Under the pieces are notes generated by a model. It saw only the letters and a program-made list of their open reading frames with translations, had not been told where the DNA came from and made no database searches. Source: CAVTHK01 sp964552235 (GTDB lineage Bacteria; Spirochaetota; Spirochaetia; SZUA-6; CAVTHK01). Taken from it: a stretch of DNA of 64,000 nt. Below are positions 43,075-51,689 of this stretch, piece after piece. The translations under genes were made by a program, and so were the position numbers. The stretch is from NCBI GenBank assembly GCA_964552235.1, contig CAZKGO010000004.1, positions 1 through 64,000 of the forward strand, written 5' to 3'. Numbering within the stretch: position 1 is the stretch's first letter; every line of letters starts with the position of its first letter.

Positions 43075-44208
43075 ATGAAAGAGAGCACACGTGTCCTTTA
43101 TTCCAAGCCGTCCATCACCGAGCGCGAGATAGGCTACGCGACCGACGCCGCGGCAAATGGATGGGGAGAGCACTGCTATGACTACCTGGTCAGGTTCGAG
43201 AAGTCCTTCGCAGAACACATGAATGTTCCTTTCGCGGTTGCCACCTCCAGCGGCACCGGCGCGCTGCACATGGGTCTTGCGGCTGCGGGCATCAAGCCGG
43301 GCGACGAGGTCATCCTGGCAGATGTCAACTGGATAGCTACCGCGGCCCCAATCATGTACCTCGGGGCAAAGCCGGTGCTTGTCGACGTGCTTTTGGACAC
43401 CTGGTGTATCGACCCCCGTAGCGCGGCGAAAGCGATCACTGCACGAACACGGGCCATTGTGGCGACCCATATCTACGGCAATCTGTGCGAGATGCAGGAG
43501 TTGCGAGCGCTGTGCAGCCAGCATGGACTCCTTCTGGTTGAGGACGCTGCGGAAGCAATCGGGTCGAGCTACGACGGCTGTCCCGCCGGGTCGATGGGCG
43601 ACTTCGGCATTTTCTCCTTTCATGGGACCAAGACGATCACGACGGGAGAGGGTGGGATGCTCGTGACATCGGACACGGAGCTCTATGAGCGGGCCCTAAC
43701 CCTCAGCAACCACGGAAGAAGCGCAAGGGCAGCCAAGCAGTTCTGGCCAGAGGTGATCGGATTCAAGTACAAGATGTCCAATGTCCAGGCAGCAATCGGA
43801 TGCGCGCAACTCGAGCGTCTGAGCGAACTGTGCGAGCGCAAGAGACGTATCTTTGAGGCGTACGCGCACCTTCTAGGGCGCAGCTCCGGACTACGCATGA
43901 ATCCGCAGAAGCCGGGCACGGTCAACGGCTACTGGATGCCGACGGTCGTCTTCGAGAGCGAAGCGCCGATCGATCGTGACCGCCTATTGCGCATGTTCGC
44001 CGAACACAACATCGATGGCCGTGTCTTTTTTCACCCCTTGAGCAGCTTGCCGATGTTCAGGCCGGTCGCCGAGAACAGGGTCAGCTACCATGTCTCGCAG
44101 AACGGAGTGAATCTGCCAAGCTATCACGACATGTCGGATTCAGACATAGAACGAGTCGCATCGGTAGTTCTGAGCTTTCTGGCTCAGGGGGTGTCTGCTC
44201 GTGATTGA
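43075..44208 (+). CDS. DegT/DnrJ/EryC1 sugar aminotransferase
   Basis: This is a PLP-dependent aminotransferase acting on a keto-sugar nucleotide. The 377-residue protein shows VATSSGTGALHMGLAAAGI, DVNWIATAAP, VEDAAEAIGSSYDG and the PLP lysine in SFHGTKTITTGEGGM. The sequence style is close to GDP-perosamine synthase-type C4 aminotransferases. It lacks the iron-sulfur cysteines of the C3-deoxygenating RfbH. It overlaps the formyltransferase by 8 bases, which suggests that the amino group it installs is then N-formylated. AAGGAAG precedes the ATG. Confidence 0.88.
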   Translation: MKESTRVLYSKPSITEREIGYATDAAANGWGEHCYDYLVRFEKSFAEHMNVPFAVATSSGTGALHMGLAAAGIKPGDEVILADVNWIATAAPIMYLGAKPVLVDVLLDTWCIDPRSAAKAITARTRAIVATHIYGNLCEMQELRALCSQHGLLLVEDAAEAIGSSYDGCPAGSMGDFGIFSFHGTKTITTGEGGMLVTSDTELYERALTLSNHGRSARAAKQFWPEVIGFKYKMSNVQAAIGCAQLERLSELCERKRRIFEAYAHLLGRSSGLRMNPQKPGTVNGYWMPTVVFESEAPIDRDRLLRMFAEHNIDGRVFFHPLSSLPMFRPVAENRVSYHVSQNGVNLPSYHDMSDSDIERVASVVLSFLAQGVSARD

Positions 44209-44950
44209 GAGCCTTGTGGTCTTCTGCGACAAGCAGGTGGGATTCGAGACTGTCCGGCACCTGCTGGCTCGCTACAGGGAGTTCGTGTCGTTCGTTGTCG
44301 TAACTGCGGCGGACAGGAGGATATCGGGCTTCCTGAAGAAGAACGGCTTCGCCTCCGAGCGCATCATTCGCAGCACCAGGCTCGATCGCAGCGCGAATCG
44401 CCTCGCCGGAACGGACCTTTTTCTGCTCGCCTGGTGGCCCTACATACTCAAGAAGGACATCCTTTCGATCCCGCGGCTCGGCACCATCAACATGCACCCG
44501 AGCCTTCTGCCTTACAACAGGGGCAAGCACTACAACTTCTGGAGCATCGTCGAGGAGAGCCCTTTCGGAGTGACTCTCCATTTTGCCGAAGAAGCGGTGG
44601 ACGGCGGCGACATTGTAGCGCAAAAGGCGATCCCAAAGACGTGGGAGGATACAGGCAAGTCCCTGTATGACAAGGCCCAGGCGGCGATGGTCGAGCTCAT
44701 GAAGTCTGCCGTGCCACAACTGCTCTCCGGCCGGATACCGAGACATCCGCAGCCGAAAGGCAAGGGTTCCTTTCACTATGCCCGCGAAATCGACGACGCG
44801 AGCAAGATCGATCTGGACAAGATCTACACCGCGCGCCAGTTGCTGAACCTTCTACGTGCTCGGACGTTTCCGCCGCACCCGTCCAGCTATTTCGTGGAGG
44901 GCGGGCGGAAGTACAACGTTACCGTCAAGATTTCGGAGGAAAAGGTGTGA
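44201..44950 (+). CDS. Sugar N-formyltransferase
   Basis: The 249-residue protein is a formyltransferase of the methionyl-tRNA formyltransferase fold: TINMHPSLLPYNRGKHYNFW (Asn and His of the active site), FGVTLHFAEEAVDGGDIVAQ (catalytic Asp) and a short C-terminal domain (LNLLRARTFPPHPSSYF). Such stand-alone enzymes put a formyl group from N10-formyl-tetrahydrofolate on 4-amino-4,6-dideoxysugars of O-antigens. It starts with GTG inside the DegT gene and overlaps the next gene by GTGA. Confidence 0.85.
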   Translation: MIESLVVFCDKQVGFETVRHLLARYREFVSFVVVTAADRRISGFLKKNGFASERIIRSTRLDRSANRLAGTDLFLLAWWPYILKKDILSIPRLGTINMHPSLLPYNRGKHYNFWSIVEESPFGVTLHFAEEAVDGGDIVAQKAIPKTWEDTGKSLYDKAQAAMVELMKSAVPQLLSGRIPRHPQPKGKGSFHYAREIDDASKIDLDKIYTARQLLNLLRARTFPPHPSSYFVEGGRKYNVTVKISEEKV

Positions 44951-45681
44951 CCGAAACGGAACAGTTTGCTGCGCGGAACGCCGAATACATCGCACGCATG
45001 AGGAGCGACCCCAGACTCAAGCGACTCTCGCTGAAGTGGATGAGAGCCGTGACGAGGTACGAATACTCTTATCACTTTTCCTGGTTGGGCCTCCCGATCA
45101 TTCAGTTTCCCCAGGACATTGTGGCGATGCAGCAGATTGTCTGGAAGGTTCAGCCCGACGTGATCATCGAAACAGGCATTGCCCGCGGCGGCTCGCTCGT
45201 CTTCTACGCATCCATCTTGGAGCTCCTGGGTGGCGACCGGCTTGTCGTCGGCGTTGACATCGACATCAGGAAACACAACCGGGAAGCCATCGAAAAACAT
45301 CCGCTGTCCAAGCGCATTCGGCTGATCGAGGGATCATCGATCGATGCCGCCGTGGTCAAAAGAGTTCGTGAGTACACTGTGGGATGCAAGGCTGTCCTCG
45401 TGGCGCTCGACTCCAACCATGCGTACGCTCACGTTCGTCAGGAACTAGCGGCGTATGCGCCGATGGTCACGCCTGGCAGCTACTGCGTTGTCTTCGACAC
45501 CATCATCGACTCTTTTTCGAGACGTTTGTGCAAAGGCAGGCCCTGGAGTCCCGGCAACAGCCCGCGCACAGCAGTCCAGGAGTTCCTTGAGCGCAACGAC
45601 GCGTTCGAGGTGGACGCAGAGCTCGAAGGCGGCCTTTTGATCAGCGTGGCGCCGGGGGGCTACCTCAAGAGGGCAAAGTGA
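44947..45681 (+). CDS. CmcI/RmbM-type SAM-dependent O-methyltransferase
   Basis: The 244-residue protein matches the cephalosporin-hydroxylase/CmcI family of small-molecule and rhamnosyl O-methyltransferases: YYHFSWLGLP-like YSYHFSWLGLPIIQFPQD, IIETGIARGGSLVFYAS (SAM loop), VGVDIDIRKHNREAIE and VALDSNHAYAHVRQEL. In polysaccharide loci these enzymes usually O-methylate a sugar, often at the chain end. It is coupled to the formyltransferase gene by GTGA and closes this block. Confidence 0.82.
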   Translation: MTETEQFAARNAEYIARMRSDPRLKRLSLKWMRAVTRYEYSYHFSWLGLPIIQFPQDIVAMQQIVWKVQPDVIIETGIARGGSLVFYASILELLGGDRLVVGVDIDIRKHNREAIEKHPLSKRIRLIEGSSIDAAVVKRVREYTVGCKAVLVALDSNHAYAHVRQELAAYAPMVTPGSYCVVFDTIIDSFSRRLCKGRPWSPGNSPRTAVQEFLERNDAFEVDAELEGGLLISVAPGGYLKRAK

Positions 45682-45872
45682 TGCTCGATACGCGCCGGGC
45701 AGGACAGGACGGGGTGTTGCGTGCCGCGGGAGTCTGGAGGCCTGCGGGTGATGCGGAGCGACGACGTAGTGTACATTCAGGTGATGACGTGTGGCCCGGC
45801 GAAGCAGGGCGGTAAATCGTCGGGATTGGCTCGGTCGCTGCAGCCCGAGCGAGGCAACTCACGGAGGCAACA
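45682..45872. other. Gap within the locus, no supported gene
   Basis: The 191-base gap breaks the run of overlapping genes. A 44-codon frame starts at 45681 in a TGATG overlap with the CmcI-type gene and ends at 45815, but it has low-complexity residues and no recognisable homology. ACGGAGG (45861-45867) is the ribosome-binding site of the next gene. No confident promoter or terminator is visible. Confidence 0.4.
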
Positions 45873-46871
45873 GTGAATCTTGGTGGTGCTCCTGTTCTCG
45901 TCACCGGAGCGGGTGGATTCATAGGTAGCCACCTCGTCGAGGCTTTGGTCGACGAAGGCTGCAGAGTCCGCGCTTTCGTGCGATACAATTCGTCCAGCTC
46001 CTGGGGTTGGCTGGATGCGCTGCCCGAAGCCAAGCGAAATGCTCTGCAGGTCGTCAGTGGTGACATCCGGGATCCGCATGGCGTACGGCGTTCCATGGAG
46101 GGCATGCGTGCCGTGTTCCACCTGGCTGCCCTGATTGGGATCCCCTTCAGCTACCACTCCCCTGACAGCTACGTGGATACGAACATCAAGGGCACGCTCA
46201 ACGTGCTGCAGGCGGCACGAGACTGCAGCGTCGAGCGCGTTCTCGTTACCAGCACCTCAGAAGTCTATGGTACCGCGAGATACGTCCCCATGGACGAGAA
46301 CCACCCTTTTCAAGGACAGTCGCCCTACAGCGCCACCAAGATAGGAGCTGACAGGCTCGCCGAGAGCTTCTATCGGTCCTTTGATCTGCCCGTGACGATT
46401 GTGCGGCCTTTCAACACCTACGGACCCAGACAGAGCGCCCGCGCAGTCATCCCGACGATCATCACGCAGCTGGTGAGCGGCAGCGAGAGCGTGAGGCTTG
46501 GGAGCCTGCATCCAACACGCGACTTGGTGTACGTAGGAGACACGGCGAGAGGCTTTGTCGAGATCGCCAAGGCCGACGCCGCTGTCGGGCAGGAGATCAA
46601 CATTGCGACGCAGCGCGAGATTTCCGTAGGAGATCTGGCCGCCAGTCTCATCCGCAGGACGCGACCGACTGCGCGGATCGAATCGGATACGGCGAGGGTG
46701 CGGCCTGCCAACAGCGAAGTCGAGCGCCTCATCGGCTCGAACGCCAAGCTGCGGCAGATCACCGGCTGGGTGCCGACCGTGGGACTCGACCAAGGTCTCG
46801 ACGCCACCGTGCGCTGGTTCCTCGACCAAGAGAACCTTCGCCGCTACAAGCCGCAGCTCTATGTGTTGTAG
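45873..46871 (+). CDS. LegB-like NAD-dependent sugar-nucleotide 4,6-dehydratase
   Basis: The 332-residue extended SDR has TGAGGFIGSHLVEALVDEG, VRAFVRYNSSSSWGWLD, GDIRDPHGVR, IPFSYHSPDSYVDTNIKGTL, SEVYGTARYVPMDENHPFQ and YSATK, then ARAVIPTIITQLVSG. These blocks match LegB, the 4,6-dehydratase that acts on UDP- or GDP-GlcNAc in legionaminic acid routes. No legI, legF or legG is present here, so it more likely feeds a simpler N-acetylated 6-deoxysugar. Start is GTG. The next gene is a nucleotidyltransferase that may make its substrate. Confidence 0.85.
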   Translation: MNLGGAPVLVTGAGGFIGSHLVEALVDEGCRVRAFVRYNSSSSWGWLDALPEAKRNALQVVSGDIRDPHGVRRSMEGMRAVFHLAALIGIPFSYHSPDSYVDTNIKGTLNVLQAARDCSVERVLVTSTSEVYGTARYVPMDENHPFQGQSPYSATKIGADRLAESFYRSFDLPVTIVRPFNTYGPRQSARAVIPTIITQLVSGSESVRLGSLHPTRDLVYVGDTARGFVEIAKADAAVGQEINIATQREISVGDLAASLIRRTRPTARIESDTARVRPANSEVERLIGSNAKLRQITGWVPTVGLDQGLDATVRWFLDQENLRRYKPQLYVL

Positions 46872-46904
46872 CAGAATGACCGTCGCTTACGGAGAGGACT
46901 GCAG

Positions 46905-47609
46905 ATGCAGGCAGTTGTACTAGCGGGGGGCAAAGGAACAAGGCTCAAGCCGTTCACCAACGCGATTCCGAAGCCGCTGGTGCCGCTGGGCGATCTGCCG
47001 ATCCTGGAGATCGTGCTGCGCCAACTCCGCTACCATGGTGTTACGGACGTGGTGCTCGCGGTGAACCACCTTGCCAGGCTGATCCAGGCCTTTTTTGGCG
47101 ATGGAAACGACCTTGGTCTGCGCCTTACCTACTCCGTGGAAAACCAGCCTCTCGGAACCGCAGGCCCGCTTCGGCTGCTGGACCATCTGGAGGACAATTT
47201 CCTCGTGATGAACGGGGACCTCCTTACGACCATCGATTTCCGTGATCTCTACGGCTTTCACACGGACGCCAGCGCGACCGCCACGATCGCCACCTACAAG
47301 AAGGAAGTCAAGATCGATCTCGGAGTCCTGGAAATCGAGCACGACAGGTTTCTCAACTATACGGAGAAGCCGACCTATCGGTACGACGTCAGCACCGGCA
47401 TCTACGCGTTCAGCCGGAAGGTGCTTGCGTACATACCTGCGGAGCAGAAGTTCGACATGCCTGCCCTCATGTTGGCCCTGAGTGCCGCAGGCGAGCCGGT
47501 GCGCTGTTACTCAGGCGACTATGAGTGGTTGGACATCGGCCGCGTAGAGGACTACGAGCGGGCAATCGAGGCTTTCGAATCGGCCAGGAGTCGGTACCTC
47601 CCTGAATGA
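46905..47609 (+). CDS. Sugar-phosphate nucleotidyltransferase (PtmE/HddC/GMP type)
   Basis: The 234-residue protein has LAGGKGTRLKPFTNAIPKPL, LEIVLRQLRYHGVTDV, the NQPLGTAGPLRLL segment, and the metal-binding MNGDLLTTIDF. It has only the catalytic domain, with no acyltransferase or cupin extension. This is the size of PtmE/HddC-like enzymes that make GDP-linked amino sugars or heptoses. GGAGAGG precedes the ATG by 7 bases. It is coupled to the reductase gene by ATGA. The nucleotide (GDP, UDP or CDP) cannot be told from sequence. Confidence 0.82.
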   Translation: MQAVVLAGGKGTRLKPFTNAIPKPLVPLGDLPILEIVLRQLRYHGVTDVVLAVNHLARLIQAFFGDGNDLGLRLTYSVENQPLGTAGPLRLLDHLEDNFLVMNGDLLTTIDFRDLYGFHTDASATATIATYKKEVKIDLGVLEIEHDRFLNYTEKPTYRYDVSTGIYAFSRKVLAYIPAEQKFDMPALMLALSAAGEPVRCYSGDYEWLDIGRVEDYERAIEAFESARSRYLPE

Positions 47610-48484
47610 GATCGGTCTGCGTGCTGGGCGTCTGTGGCTTCATCGGTCGCGAGTTCGAGCGCTATGTCGCGGACAATCGGTTGCACCACGACTGGCGATT
47701 CGTGGGCATCGACACCGACATCAGCCGGGGATTGGACACCGGCCACATCGCCTATGTCCGTGCGGACGCTCTCGACACGAAAGCGATGCTCGGGCTCATG
47801 GAGGCGGAGCGCCCGCAGCTGATACTGAACCTGGTCGGAACATTCCGCTCTCCCAGCTTCGAAAACCTGCTGGCCCTCAACGTGCGGACGACTCAGGTTC
47901 TCTGCGAGGCAGTCATCGCCTCTGGCGCAGCCGTCGAGAAAATCGTGATCGTCGGATCTGCCGCCGAGTACGGAGCAGTGGAAAAGAACCCGGTGGATGA
48001 GACCACCCCCCTGAGGCCCGTCACCCTCTACGGTCTCACCAAGGCATACCAGACCCAGCTCGCAGAATTCTACCACCGCGTGCACGGCCTGCCGACTGTA
48101 GTCGCCAGGACCTTCAACATCCTGGGCGAGGGCCAGTCCCGCGACCTGGCGGTCGGCAACTTCCTCCGGCAGATAGAGCAGGCCGGCGACGGAGACGAAA
48201 TCCGCGTGGGGAATCTGGACTCACGTCGTGACTACATGCCTGTGCGGGAGGTTGCCGCTTCGTTCTGGCGTCTTCTGTTGTGGGGCAATCCCGGAACCGT
48301 CTACAACGTCGCGAGCGGAAGGCCTACGAGGTTGGCTGATCTGCTCGACCAACTCGTCCGCAAGTCGGGAAAGAGACTGGTCGTCAAGACGGACCCTCGC
48401 CTGCTCAAACCGGTCGACGTACCCGTCGTCTACGGCGACAACACTAGGCTCCGGGAGCTCGAACAGGAGCATGAGCACGATTGA
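47606..48484 (+). CDS. NAD-dependent epimerase/reductase, GDP-6-deoxyhexose 4-reductase-like
   Basis: The 292-residue SDR has a degenerate nucleotide loop GVCGFIGREFE, VGTFRSPSFENLLALNVRTT, VGSAAEYGAVEKNPVDE, the YGLTK catalytic pair and ARTFNILGEGQSRDLAVG. These resemble GDP-6-deoxy-D-mannose reductase (RMD). It probably reduces the 4-keto product of the LegB-like dehydratase. The ATG overlaps the stop of the nucleotidyltransferase gene. Confidence 0.78.
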   Translation: MRSVCVLGVCGFIGREFERYVADNRLHHDWRFVGIDTDISRGLDTGHIAYVRADALDTKAMLGLMEAERPQLILNLVGTFRSPSFENLLALNVRTTQVLCEAVIASGAAVEKIVIVGSAAEYGAVEKNPVDETTPLRPVTLYGLTKAYQTQLAEFYHRVHGLPTVVARTFNILGEGQSRDLAVGNFLRQIEQAGDGDEIRVGNLDSRRDYMPVREVAASFWRLLLWGNPGTVYNVASGRPTRLADLLDQLVRKSGKRLVVKTDPRLLKPVDVPVVYGDNTRLRELEQEHEHD

Positions 48485-48496
48485 TGGCGCGGCCGT

Positions 48497-49453
48497 ATGC
48501 TGACTAGCAGAGACCACGGGCTCGTCACCGTGGGCATACCCACCTACAATCGACCAGAAGGTCTGAGGCAGACTTTGGGGTGCATCACTTCGCAGACGTA
48601 CCGCGACTTGCAGATCATCGTTTCCGACAACTGCTCCGAAGATCCACAGTCACAACGCGTGGCGGAGGAATTTGCACGAGTCGACACCCGGGTGCGATAC
48701 CACAGGCAACCGCAAAACCTCGGCGCCGTCAACAACTTTCTCTACCTGCTCAATAGTGCCAAAGGCGAATACTTCATGTGGGCCGCGGACGACGACTTCT
48801 GGGAGGTCGACTTCGTGGAGCGGCTTCTCGATCTGCTCGGTCCGAGCCGACGCGCAGTCATGGCTTTCTGCAGCATCGGCACGCTCGAGCAAAGGGGGTC
48901 GGTTGCGCCCGCCTTCGACTACCGCGGACTCCGTCTGTCGAGTGACAGGACATATCACCGCGTGCTCGACTTTGTCCGTCTCAAGGAGGAAACGGTCGGC
49001 AAGGCCAGCCTCATCTACGGCCTGTATCGGACCTCTGCCCTGCGATCTGAAGATGTCGCCAGAGTTCTGCTCTCCTGCCCGTGGGCGGGTGACAACGCGG
49101 CGATCCTGGCGGTCCTGCTGGCTGGACCATTCCTCCTCTCTGAAGAGACGTCGTACTACTTTGCTCAGCACAACACCAAGCACTACGAACTTCCGGGACG
49201 AGTTCGAGCGGCGACGGCACCAGCGTGGATCTCGTCGAGCCTGAAGCTGGCGAAACATCGTGGTCGCTACTTCGCGGTGTGCCGAGCGTTGGTCGCTCGC
49301 AGCGCCGCGATGCATGCCCTCGAGCGCATCGGCGTTACCACTCTGTTGATCCGGCGCCAGGTCTGGTTTCTTGCCCACGATGCCGCGCGCATGGTGTCCG
49401 GGTTGTTCAAGCTCGTGAAGGCCCGCCTGAAGAGGATGATTTTCGGGGCCTGA
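48497..49453 (+). CDS. Glycosyltransferase family 2 protein
   Basis: The 318-residue GT-A protein starts VTVGIPTYNRPEGLRQTL, with the nucleotide-binding IIVSDNCSEDPQ, the NLGAVNNFLYLL loop and a DXD-type motif in WAADDDFWEVDF. The C-terminal part is basic and amphipathic and ends in FKLVKARLKRMIFGA, suited to membrane association. The ribosome-binding site is weak. Donor and acceptor are unknown. A 134-base gap follows. Confidence 0.85.
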   Translation: MLTSRDHGLVTVGIPTYNRPEGLRQTLGCITSQTYRDLQIIVSDNCSEDPQSQRVAEEFARVDTRVRYHRQPQNLGAVNNFLYLLNSAKGEYFMWAADDDFWEVDFVERLLDLLGPSRRAVMAFCSIGTLEQRGSVAPAFDYRGLRLSSDRTYHRVLDFVRLKEETVGKASLIYGLYRTSALRSEDVARVLLSCPWAGDNAAILAVLLAGPFLLSEETSYYFAQHNTKHYELPGRVRAATAPAWISSSLKLAKHRGRYFAVCRALVARSAAMHALERIGVTTLLIRRQVWFLAHDAARMVSGLFKLVKARLKRMIFGA

Positions 49454-49587
49454 GGGGCCGCCGCTTCCCTCTCGATGGCTGCTGTGCGGCTATCGTGCCG
49501 CAGCTTCGGCGGACCGGTGTCCGACTGCGGACTGACCAGGTCTGGGCCCATGCATCGGAAACGCGACCGCAGCGGGAGATCCGTCAG

Positions 49588-50805
49588 ATGAAGCAGGCTC
49601 AACCACGCCCGATACGCGTTCTCCTCGTCGCGTTCGCGAACAGCGTTCATACCGCTCGGTGGGTCAGTCAACTGGCCTGCGGCGGCTTTGACCTCCACAT
49701 CTTTCCCCCCTTTGACTCCGGACAAGAAGAGCTTCATCCTCAGCTTCAGTTCCGAGTCACGGTGCACAGGCTCCTCTACAGGCATGCAGCGCCCCCGGCG
49801 GTGAAAGTAACGGGGCTTCGCGTCAACAGCGCTTTGGTGTGTCGCGCCTTCTATCGTGTCCTGAGGCGGTTCAGGCCTGACTATCGCGTCAGGTATCTCG
49901 TGCGGACGATACGGCGTCTTCGGCCCGATGTCGTGCACTCGCTCGAGACACAGCGGGCTGGATATCTCGCGGCTGAAGCAAAGAAGCGGATGCGCACCTT
50001 TCCACCGTGGATTCACGCCAACTGGGGCAGCGACATCTATCTGTTTGGCCGGTTCGAGGAGCATGCGAGCAGGATACGCGCCGTGCTCCAGGCGTGCGAC
50101 TACTACACGTGCGAATGCCAGCGAGACGTGCAGCTGGCGCGCGACTCGGGTTTGCGTGGTCGGGTTCTTGAGGTGATGCCCAGTGCCGGCGGTTTCCATT
50201 TGCATGAGCTGGAATCGCTGCGGTCCAGTAGGCCGTCAACGCGAACGTTGATCATGGTGAAAGGCTATCAGGACTGGGCCGGGCGAGCCCTGGTGGCACT
50301 GCGAAGTCTGGAGCGGGCTGCGGACGCTGTTCGGGGTTGCGAGATCGTCGTCTACGCCTGTCGCGACGAATCGGTGAGTCTCGCCGCCCGCTTGCTGGCG
50401 ATTCGCACGGGGCTCTCTGTCAGGATCCTGCCTTCTTCGACACCGTACGCGGAGATACTGGCTCACCACGGGCGAGCCCGGATATCGGTTGGCCTCAGCA
50501 TAAGCGATGGTGTTCCCACGGCCTTTCTTGAAGCTTTGCTCATGGGGTCGCTGCCGATCCAGTCCTGGACGTCGGCCGCCGACGAGTGGATCGAAGACGG
50601 CGTGACGGGGCTCCTGGTTCCGCCGGAAGACAGCGACGTCGTCGAGCTGGCGATCCGCCGAGCCCTGACGGATGACGCTCTGGTCGACCGCGCCGCTGTC
50701 CTGAACTGGGAGACGGCGCAGAGGCGGCTGCGCTACGAGGACTTGAGACAGAGGGCAGTGGCCATGTACCGCAGAGTCTACGAGGAGACCACGATCCGCA
50801 AATGA
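49588..50805 (+). CDS. Glycosyltransferase family 4-like protein
   Basis: The 405-residue GT-B protein begins IRVLLVAFANSVHTARWVSQ, with ANWGSDIYLFGRFEEH in the N-terminal domain. The C-terminal donor domain carries SVGLSISDGVPTAFLEALLMGSLPIQSWTS-type sequence, split here as SVGLSISDGVPTAFLEALLM followed by GSLPIQSWTSAADEWI, with the catalytic Glu replaced by a GVPT/FLEAL arrangement. I chose the ATG at 49588, about 10 bases after GGGAG, because the longer upstream frame has no homology. ATGA couples it to the next gene. Confidence 0.82.
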   Translation: MKQAQPRPIRVLLVAFANSVHTARWVSQLACGGFDLHIFPPFDSGQEELHPQLQFRVTVHRLLYRHAAPPAVKVTGLRVNSALVCRAFYRVLRRFRPDYRVRYLVRTIRRLRPDVVHSLETQRAGYLAAEAKKRMRTFPPWIHANWGSDIYLFGRFEEHASRIRAVLQACDYYTCECQRDVQLARDSGLRGRVLEVMPSAGGFHLHELESLRSSRPSTRTLIMVKGYQDWAGRALVALRSLERAADAVRGCEIVVYACRDESVSLAARLLAIRTGLSVRILPSSTPYAEILAHHGRARISVGLSISDGVPTAFLEALLMGSLPIQSWTSAADEWIEDGVTGLLVPPEDSDVVELAIRRALTDDALVDRAAVLNWETAQRRLRYEDLRQRAVAMYRRVYEETTIRK

Positions 50806-51683
50806 CCACTCGCATCCTGATACTCGGCGCTTCGGGAATGCTGGGGCAAAGCCTGTTCCACTACTTCGGGCAGAGAGCGGATCGGTATAGTGTCTACGGA
50901 GCCGTGCGACGCCGCCCTGAGCCCTGGCCATGGTCGGGTAGCGGAGAGCTCATCGAGCGCGTCGACGCCCTCGATATCGACTCGGTAGCGCGGGCCCTCG
51001 ACCAAGCGCGTCCGCAGGTGGTCATCAACTGCATCGGCGTGGTCAAGCAACTGGCGGCAGCAAGCGACCCCTTGACCGCGATTCCAGTCAATTCCCTGTT
51101 TCCCCACAGGCTGGCCGGGCTGTGCCGTCTTGCCGGGGCTCGCTTGATACACATCAGCACCGACTGCGTTTTCGACGGGACGAAGGGCAGCTACACCGAG
51201 GACGATCCCCCGAGCGCGAGCGACCTGTATGGCCTGAGCAAGTTCCTCGGCGAGGTGAGGGACCCGGGGTCGCTGACGCTGCGCACGTCGATCATCGGGC
51301 ACGAGCTCTACACCAAGGTCGGTCTCGTTGAGTGGTTCCTCGCCCAGGCCGGGCCGGTGCGCGGCTATGCGAACGCCCTGTACACCGGCTTTCCGACCGT
51401 CGAGCTGGCGCGAATCATCGATGAGCACCTCTTGCCGAGGCCGCAGCTGCACGGGCTCTACCATGTTTCCTCCGAGGCCATATCGAAGTACGACCTTCTC
51501 CAGCTGGTGAAGCAGTTCTACGGGCGGCCCACGGTGATCGAGCGCGACGAGACCGTACGGATCGATCGCTCGTTGAGGTCGGAGAGATTCCGCGCCGCCA
51601 CCGGATTTCGGCCGCGGTCGTGGCCGCAGATGATCGAGCAGATGCACGAAGAATATGGGCAGATACGCCGAGCGCGGGGTTGA
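50802..51683 (+). CDS. RmlD/WbjC-like sugar-nucleotide reductase
   Basis: The 293-residue SDR has LGASGMLGQSLFHYF, NCIGVVKQLAAASDPLTAIP, HISTDCVFDGTKGSYTEDD, and the YGLSKFLGE catalytic pair. It is dTDP-4-dehydrorhamnose reductase-like. Its two neighbours are the dehydratase and 2-epimerase of the UDP-L-FucNAc route, so it most likely supplies the reductase/epimerase step (FnlB/CapF/WbjC role). It is shorter than CapF and lacks the C-terminal cupin. Confidence 0.8.
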   Translation: MTTRILILGASGMLGQSLFHYFGQRADRYSVYGAVRRRPEPWPWSGSGELIERVDALDIDSVARALDQARPQVVINCIGVVKQLAAASDPLTAIPVNSLFPHRLAGLCRLAGARLIHISTDCVFDGTKGSYTEDDPPSASDLYGLSKFLGEVRDPGSLTLRTSIIGHELYTKVGLVEWFLAQAGPVRGYANALYTGFPTVELARIIDEHLLPRPQLHGLYHVSSEAISKYDLLQLVKQFYGRPTVIERDETVRIDRSLRSERFRAATGFRPRSWPQMIEQMHEEYGQIRRARG

Positions 51684-51689
51684 TCGACT

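Noticed and set aside
45681..45815. 44-codon open frame coupled to the CmcI-type gene
   Set aside because: TGATG overlap is suggestive, but the peptide is Arg/Gly-rich, has no recognisable motif and is followed by a non-coding gap.
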